A DNA stretch of 10,112 bases from Deltaproteobacteria bacterium (GTDB taxonomy: Bacteria > Bdellovibrionota_F > JAHFAK01), in NCBI GenBank assembly GCA_023250585.1, contig JAHFAK010000043.1, positions 1 to 10,112 of the forward strand, written 5' to 3'. This document shows, one piece after another, positions 5,789 to 10,112 of this stretch. Each line of letters begins with the position of its first letter. Within the stretch, counting starts at the first letter, position 1. The translations under genes and the position numbers were made by a program. Below the pieces are notes generated by a model. That model did not search any database. It was not told where the DNA came from and saw nothing but the letters and a program-made list of their open reading frames with translations.

Positions 5789-6542
5789 AATGTTTCTTCA
5801 AAACTTTATGTGGCAAGCCATGCGCCAACAACTCTATAGGACAGTTATACGTTTTCAAAATATCTTCTTCGGTAACTTCACCAGAACGATGACAATAGAG
5901 ATATCTATTTAAGCATCCAATTTTATTAACGTTCTCTGAAATTGCAGTAAGATCATGCGTAACGATAATAATAGGAATTTTTTTATTGAGATCTTTTAAA
6001 ATATCATACAAGCCTTTTTCCATTTCGGTATCAATACTCGCCGTTGGTTCATCCATAATGAGGAGAGCAGGGTTTGATACCAATGCTCGAGCAATAAGAA
6101 CACGCTGCAATTGACCACCTGACAATTCCCCAATTTGCCTATGCATATACGAAGACATGGATACGCTTTCGAGAGCTCCTTCTATAGAATGCGTGGGGCT
6201 GGATTCTTTCTTTTTGAATATATGTGCCTTCAGACATCCCATCCTAACAACTTCGTGGACATTTATAGGAAAATCTCGATATCGCTCAGTCGATTTTTGA
6301 GGAACATAGCCAACAGAAGATCGTACTGATTCCGGACGCTTCCCAAAGAGAAAAATATTTCCTCGAGATGGTTTTAAAAGTCCTAAGATAAGTTTGACCA
6401 ATGTTGTCTTGCCACCTCCATTAGGTCCAATAAGCGCTAAAAAATCTTCTCGATACAGCGCCAAATTAATTTCATCTAAAACAGGTTGCCTCTTATAGGT
6501 AAAATACACATTTTGTATTTCGAGAATTGGTTCATTATTCAT
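5787..6542 (-). CDS. znuC: Zinc/manganese ABC transporter ATP-binding protein
   Basis: The 251-residue cytoplasmic ATPase powers the metal importer formed with the neighbouring permease and binding protein. All ABC motifs are present in order: Walker A GPNGGGKTT (39-47), Q-loop Gln 82 (GYVPQ), signature LSGGQ (140-144), Walker B LLIMDEP (160-166) and switch His 196 (VTHD). The C-terminal tail CPIELLAHGLPHKVL is typical of ZnuC-type metal importers. Length and motifs are complete. Its ATG (6542-6540) overlaps the end of znuA by 8 bp, with no clear Shine-Dalgarno sequence, so translation is probably coupled to znuA. The stop codon (5789-5787) sits at the very edge of the palindromic repeat. Confidence 0.95.
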   Translation of the reverse strand: MNNEPILEIQNVYFTYKRQPVLDEINLALYREDFLALIGPNGGGKTTLVKLILGLLKPSRGNIFLFGKRPESVRSSVGYVPQKSTERYRDFPINVHEVVRMGCLKAHIFKKKESSPTHSIEGALESVSMSSYMHRQIGELSGGQLQRVLIARALVSNPALLIMDEPTASIDTEMEKGLYDILKDLNKKIPIIIVTHDLTAISENVNKIGCLNRYLYCHRSGEVTEEDILKTYNCPIELLAHGLPHKVLKKH

Positions 6543-7404
6543 AGAGTTTTAAGTATTCAACAAATGTTCGTAAACTTTTAGTATACTCTTGTGCTAACGG
6601 ATCAATCGTAACTACACTAGCATTAATTTCTTTGGCGATCAACGATGCCTGTTTAATACTAAATTGAGGTTCTATAAAAATAGCTTTTAGATTTTCTTTA
6701 CGAGCTCTATCAATGATCTGTTTCATGTGCTCAATGCCTGGTTCTTTTCCTTCAACTTCAATAGATACCTGTTCTAAATTATAATCAGCGGCAAAATATC
6801 CCCAGGAAGGATGAAATACAAGGAATTGACGTTTTTTGAGAGGTTCCAATTTTCTTTTTATTTCTTCATCGAGCATTTGTAGTTCATGAATTAAAGACAC
6901 ATAGTTCATTGTATAATACTCTTTATTGTTACTATCAACGTTAATCAAAGCTTCGTAAAAATTTTTTACTTGAATCTGCAATAAACGAGGCGATAGCCAC
7001 ATATGTGGATCACATTGATTCATTTTTCCATGACCATGAGAGGTTCTTCTCAAATGTATGCCTGCTGAGCTATCAATAATTTGAGGACCATTGTGCATTG
7101 AAGAAACTTTTTGTATCCATTGACTCTCGAAAACAAAAAGTCCTCCCAGCGTTACCCAAAGCATTGACCTTTGGAGCTTAAGCAAATCTTTTGGTTTAAT
7201 TTCAAAATGTTCTGCCGACGCAAACGGAGGAAGAAGAATAAAAATATCCGCTTTAGTACCAACGATTTTTTCAATATAATACGCTTGCGGAGGAAGCGAA
7301 CACGTAATAATAGGTTTCGAACTTTTATAAGAAGTATCATCAAAGCAAGAAATCAAAGGAAAAATGCACAGAAAAAAAATAATAGCATGCTTGAATATAG
7401 TCAT
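6535..7404 (-). CDS. znuA: Zinc/manganese ABC transporter substrate-binding lipoprotein
   Basis: The 289-residue protein is the metal-binding component (cluster A-I, ZnuA/TroA fold) that captures the ion in the periplasm and delivers it to the permease. A signal peptide ends in LISC (Cys 20), so it is lipid-anchored. The expected ligands are present: His 66 (SAEHFE), His 134 (DPHMW), His 198 (VFHPSWGY) and an acidic residue near the end (Asp 268 in TIDPL, possibly with Glu 245). A short His-containing loop (SHGHGK, 122-127) lies just before the second ligand. It is much shorter than the His-rich loop of classical zinc-specific ZnuA proteins, which leaves some doubt between zinc and manganese. 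It is first in the operon. A possible promoter (minus-strand TTGAAT 7455-7450, TCTAAT 7430-7425, 19-bp spacer) would draw its -35 from the repeat at 7439. No convincing Zur box was seen. Confidence 0.93.
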   Translation of the reverse strand: MTIFKHAIIFFLCIFPLISCFDDTSYKSSKPIITCSLPPQAYYIEKIVGTKADIFILLPPFASAEHFEIKPKDLLKLQRSMLWVTLGGLFVFESQWIQKVSSMHNGPQIIDSSAGIHLRRTSHGHGKMNQCDPHMWLSPRLLQIQVKNFYEALINVDSNNKEYYTMNYVSLIHELQMLDEEIKRKLEPLKKRQFLVFHPSWGYFAADYNLEQVSIEVEGKEPGIEHMKQIIDRARKENLKAIFIEPQFSIKQASLIAKEINASVVTIDPLAQEYTKSLRTFVEYLKLYE

Positions 7405-7438
7405 AAATATGATACTCTTATTTTATTAGATTAATAAA

Positions 7439-7560
7439 TACTAAATTGCATTCAAAATGATAACGAGGCGGCAAGGAGGAAGCAACGTAAGCGTATATAA
7501 TAATACGCTGAGGAGCTTTCGACGACGCCAACGAAGTTAGCGTTTGAATGCAATTTAGTA
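7439..7560. repeat. 122-bp inverted-repeat element between znuA and the TPR gene (MITE-like)
   Basis: Perfect 18-bp terminal inverted repeats (7439-7456 and 7543-7560, TACTAAATTGCATTCAAA and its complement) enclose an 86-bp interior. Its centre forms another palindrome: GCGTAT (7491-7496) and ATACGC (7504-7509). The interior is GC-richer than its surroundings and has no coding capacity. It fills the gap between divergent genes and runs 13 bases into the TPR reading frame. The central TATAAT (7496-7501) could act as a -10 box, but no good -35 precedes it. It is not related to the repeats at 411-532 or 5636-5788. Confidence 0.8.
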
Positions 7561-9257
7561 AGAGGTATTATTTATTGAAGCCTGACAAGAGTCAACTTAT
7601 AGCTAAAGCCCAAGAGTACATTCAGGCAGGCGAGCCAAAAAAAGCACTAGCCCATCTCAAAGATTATTTTCAACAAAACCCGCATGATTATGAAATACTA
7701 AAACTTCTCGCTCAGGCATTTCTCGACCTCAAACAGCTTGAGAAAGCAAAGTTTATCTACAATGAAGCGGTGAGGATTTTGGAAGAAGCGGGAAAAACAG
7801 AAGAGAAAGAATCTCTTTTAAAAGAAATATCAAAACTTCTGTATCCTCAGAAGGAAGAAGAAATTGTTGTTCCTGAAATGAGTGGATTAAAGGAACTCAA
7901 TGATCAAGAAGAAGAAGATAAATCTCATATTTCTAAAGTAATCAATGAAGCAGATATTTTTATGAAATATGGCCTTCCCGAAAAAGCGATTTCAAACTTA
8001 AAGGAAATTGTTGAAGAGGAACCCGACAATATTGAAGCACATAGCAAACTCAAAGAAATATATGAAAAGACGTCCAATGTTGCGAGCTTAAAAAGTGAAT
8101 TACTCATCCTCAGTGATATTGCTGCCAAAGGAGGAAAAACTGATTTACAAAAACAATACCTCGATAGCCTTTCGTTAATCGATCCTGATAATCAGGAAGT
8201 AAACCTTCGCCTCAGTAAAATTGACCTCCAAAAAGAACAATCGATCCAAGAGCCGATTGTAAAGGAACCACAGAGTATGCACCATAAAGAATCTAAAGAA
8301 GAGATTAGCCTTGGTCTTGATGTCCTCGATGAATTACAAGAGTCGTATGAACTCTTGAAAAAAGTCAATGATCATTCGTCAGCTCCCAATATTATTCTTA
8401 ATGAAATTGAAAAAAGTTTGGCGGGAGAAAAAAAACCCACAGGGCTTAAAGTTGAACTTGAAAATTTTATGGGGCATGAAGACCCAACGGCAAAAGAGCC
8501 GGAGACAATGTCATATAAGAAAGGCCTTCGTGCGCAAGCCATTTCTTCGGAAGAAGTACAAGAAGGACTCAGAGAGCTTCAATTTTTTATTAATAATTCA
8601 ATGACAAAAGAAGCTCATGAAATATTAGAACATTTACTAAAAAAATATCCCGATAACAGCGAAATTCAAAATTATAAAATAAAATTGAAAGATCAAAAAA
8701 AGGAACATGATAATTATATAAATCTTGGATCTTTTTTAGAAGAAAAAGAAAAGCAGGAAATTCAAACCGTTGAAAGCTTGATCAGTCAGTTCAAACAGGG
8801 AGTGCAAAAGGCTATTCCAGAAGGGGATGCGCTTTCCCATTATAATCTGGGAATAGCGTATCTTCAAATGGAACTTACCGATTCTGCCATAGAAGAATTA
8901 AAATTGGCAGAAAAGTCAGAAGAAATACATTATAATGTCCATTGCCTTTTGGGATTCTGTTACGAAAAAAAAACAGATTTTCATAACGCCCTCCATTACT
9001 ATAAAAAAGCAATTGAAAAACGAGGAATAGCTTCTGAACAAAAAATCGATCTTTTTTATAGAGCAGCCCTTTGCTCATTATCTCTTAACGATCAGCAATC
9101 TGCTCAGCTGTATTTTAAAAAAGTATACCTTTTAAATGCGCAGTACAAAGAGCTTCCGCAGTATATAAAAAAATTGAATCTTTCTAAAGATATTTTAGAA
9201 AAAGATACATCCGATAGTTCTGTAAGTGAGATAAGCAAAAAGATAAGCTTTATTTAA
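7548..9257 (+). CDS. Tetratricopeptide-repeat protein
   Basis: The 569-residue protein has no signal peptide or membrane segment and is made of helical TPR blocks joined by charged linkers. Clear TPR-like groups are about residues 20-90 (AGEPKKALAHLKDYFQQNP), 130-196 (YGLPEKAISNLKEIVEEEPDN), 335-380 (TKEAHEILEHLLKKYPDN) and 426-545 (LSHYNLGIAYLQMELTDSAIEELKLAE, then two more). The C-terminal block, ending LNAQYKELPQYIKKL, resembles long TPR proteins of delta-proteobacteria. TPRs bind proteins, so a cytoplasmic scaffold role is likely; the partner is unknown. The ATG at 7548 lies within the terminal repeat of the element at 7439-7560 and lacks a good ribosome binding site. TTG 7575 in the same frame has AGAGG nine bases before it and may be the true start, giving 560 residues. 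The gene converges on the next one with 13 bp between stops. Confidence 0.9.
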   Translation: MQFSKRYYLLKPDKSQLIAKAQEYIQAGEPKKALAHLKDYFQQNPHDYEILKLLAQAFLDLKQLEKAKFIYNEAVRILEEAGKTEEKESLLKEISKLLYPQKEEEIVVPEMSGLKELNDQEEEDKSHISKVINEADIFMKYGLPEKAISNLKEIVEEEPDNIEAHSKLKEIYEKTSNVASLKSELLILSDIAAKGGKTDLQKQYLDSLSLIDPDNQEVNLRLSKIDLQKEQSIQEPIVKEPQSMHHKESKEEISLGLDVLDELQESYELLKKVNDHSSAPNIILNEIEKSLAGEKKPTGLKVELENFMGHEDPTAKEPETMSYKKGLRAQAISSEEVQEGLRELQFFINNSMTKEAHEILEHLLKKYPDNSEIQNYKIKLKDQKKEHDNYINLGSFLEEKEKQEIQTVESLISQFKQGVQKAIPEGDALSHYNLGIAYLQMELTDSAIEELKLAEKSEEIHYNVHCLLGFCYEKKTDFHNALHYYKKAIEKRGIASEQKIDLFYRAALCSLSLNDQQSAQLYFKKVYLLNAQYKELPQYIKKLNLSKDILEKDTSDSSVSEISKKISFI

Positions 9258-9270
9258 GTGATGCGCGACG

Positions 9271-9537
9271 TTATTCTGTTTCGTCTGCGCCTTCACCAGC
9301 TTGATCTGCAGGAGGAGTCTGAACAGCTCCAGCATTTCCTTCACTTGGAGCAGGAGCTGGATTGGCATCAACGTGCTCTGCAGGTGCAGGAGGAGCAGCA
9401 ACTTCCCCTTGTGGAGTGTTAACCTCTTCTGTCATTACTGGTTTTTTCAAAAACTTCGTGTACAGAAAATATCCAATAATGGCCACGACGATTAAAATAA
9501 TAATCGCATTCAAAACGGAAAAACCTCTTTTATTCAT
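9271..9537 (-). CDS. Small single-pass membrane protein with Ala/Pro-rich tail
   Basis: The 88-residue protein starts MNKRGFSVLN and has one hydrophobic helix (about residues 10-28, AIIILIVVAIIGYFLY). Then come a basic KFLKK and a low-complexity tail rich in Ala, Pro, Glu and Gly (about 35-88). The basic residues on both sides leave the topology uncertain. The N-terminus resembles a type III signal of pilin-like proteins (basic start, Gly-Phe, then a VVAIIG core), but the Glu expected five residues into the mature chain is Asn. The start is well supported by AAAGGAG (9550-9544), six bases before ATG. It probably follows the upstream gene (9591 on) in one operon with a hairpin between them. 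No family recognised. Confidence 0.75.
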   Translation of the reverse strand: MNKRGFSVLNAIIILIVVAIIGYFLYTKFLKKPVMTEEVNTPQGEVAAPPAPAEHVDANPAPAPSEGNAGAVQTPPADQAGEGADETE

Positions 9538-9556
9538 ACGGAGCTCCTTTCGTAAA

Positions 9557-9602
9557 TAAATAAGAGACGTTTTATGAGAAACTCTCTTATTTAGCTTTTT
9601 TT
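9557..9602 (+). terminator. Hairpin with T run, read best on the plus strand
   Basis: TAAATAAGAGA (9557-9567) and TCTCTTATTTA (9583-9593) form a perfect 11-bp stem. The 15-base loop can pair further (GTTT/AAAC). On the plus strand GC and seven Ts follow (9596-9602), an intrinsic-terminator pattern. On the minus strand the trailing sequence is only mixed A/T (ATTTATTTACG). The right arm contains the stop codon of the minus-strand gene (9591-9593), so the hairpin also marks that gene's end. Confidence 0.5.
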
Positions 9603-10112
9603 GAGTAACGAAAAATTATTAAATATTTTTTGAAATGAGTCGAGATATTTTTCAAAATTATTTTCTAATGACCATGTAATAATTTGAAATAAGGCCTTAT
9701 CTTTCATAACGTACCACGCAGCGTATGTATATTTTTTCCCTTCATAGCTCCCACTGTAAATGATATATTGAGCTTCTTTATCAGTATTTATAATAGTTTC
9801 TTCATGTTGAATAGTAAAGCCCTCTAATTGTTTTTCAGGATATGATAGCGCTAGTTTACGAAGAGTCTCTGCCGAAAGAGGCTGCTCTAATGTTTCCGCA
9901 ATAACCATCCCAAAGGCATTATGATCTGAACTCATGAATTCAACATCGGAATCTTTATGCAAGATATGTTTATGTGGCTCCAAAAAATTCCAGTTAGAGG
10001 GAAGAGCTTGAATGGAGAATGTTCCTTCGCTAAATGCAGGAGTAGAAACTATTTTTAAAGAAGGATCTTCTATATAAAAATATATTCCGAGAAACACAAA
10101 AAAAATAAATGC
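9591..10112 (-). CDS. Membrane-anchored protein of unknown function (N-terminus outside window)
   Basis: The reading frame is open through the window edge. A GTG at 10097 could be taken as a start, but the codons before it (AFIFF) continue the hydrophobic run FVFLGIYFYI, so this is more likely the middle of an N-terminal anchor and the gene begins upstream. The remaining ~155 residues form a soluble domain: GTFSIQALPSNWNFL, then NAFGMVIAETL, a helix (AETLRKLALSYPEKQL), NTDKEAQYIIYSG, YTYAAWYVMKDKALFQIITWSL and a final helix (FEKYLDSFQKIFNNFSLL). The pattern of short strands, mid-domain helix and a closing 'F..I..SF' helix is like PsbP/DcrB/Mog1-type domains. That is a fold-level guess only. 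It is encoded just upstream of the small membrane protein on the same strand. Confidence 0.7.
   Translation of the reverse strand, partial: AFIFFVFLGIYFYIEDPSLKIVSTPAFSEGTFSIQALPSNWNFLEPHKHILHKDSDVEFMSSDHNAFGMVIAETLEQPLSAETLRKLALSYPEKQLEGFTIQHEETIINTDKEAQYIIYSGSYEGKKYTYAAWYVMKDKALFQIITWSLENNFEKYLDSFQKIFNNFSLLKKS

Noticed and set aside
7395-7415. Possible Zur-type palindrome around the znuA start
   Set aside because: Only TCAT/ATGA pairs cleanly; the match to known Zur boxes is too weak to claim.
411-7560. Both unrelated inverted-repeat elements (411-532 and 7439-7560) are exactly 122 bp
   Set aside because: Their arms and interiors share no similarity I can see, and arm lengths differ (41 and 18 bp), so the equal size is taken as coincidence.

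Overview
This is an AT-rich bacterial chromosomal segment. It looks like a Gram-negative with an outer membrane: there are four exported lipoproteins, three of unknown function, plus a periplasmic-binding-protein-dependent metal importer. The style of the ZnuC C-terminus and the long TPR protein recall delta-proteobacteria or Bdellovibrionota-like lineages. That placement is an inference from family resemblance, not something the sequence proves.

Layout. Positions 1-365 are the 3' end of ispG (non-mevalonate isoprenoid synthesis). A perfect parS-type centromere palindrome follows directly (371-386), then a 122-bp element with near-perfect 41-bp inverted arms (411-532). Positions 591-1386 hold two overlapping tandem paralogous small lipoproteins. 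The second one ends inside a palindromic repeat (copy A, 1375-1462). A second, slightly degenerate parS site (1478-1493) and a small CXXC/CXXC protein (1541-1795) follow. Positions 1989-4784 encode a 931-residue cysteine-rich lipoprotein that I do not recognise, with its own strong ribosome binding site.

A GC-rich palindrome at 4791-4822 separates it from a minus-strand metal-uptake operon, znuA-znuC-znuB (7404 down to 4826). In this operon the binding protein and ATPase genes overlap, but the ATPase and permease genes are separated by copy B of the palindromic repeat (5636-5788). This copy is inverted relative to copy A, and its tail carries the permease's ribosome binding site. The operon is divergent from a TPR scaffold gene (7548-9257). 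Between them lies a third, unrelated inverted-repeat element (7439-7560), which contains the TPR gene's ATG. The right end has two minus-strand genes: a short Ala/Pro-rich single-pass membrane protein (9271-9537) and a truncated membrane-anchored protein (9591 to window end). A hairpin lies between them and overlaps the upstream gene's stop codon.

The most notable features are two parS sites about 1.1 kb apart, suggesting an origin-proximal, ParB-loaded region, and several non-coding palindromic elements placed exactly at gene boundaries, where they supply stop codons, a ribosome binding site and a start codon. No tRNA, rRNA, CRISPR array or transposase gene was seen, and no gap without a gene exceeds about 225 bases.
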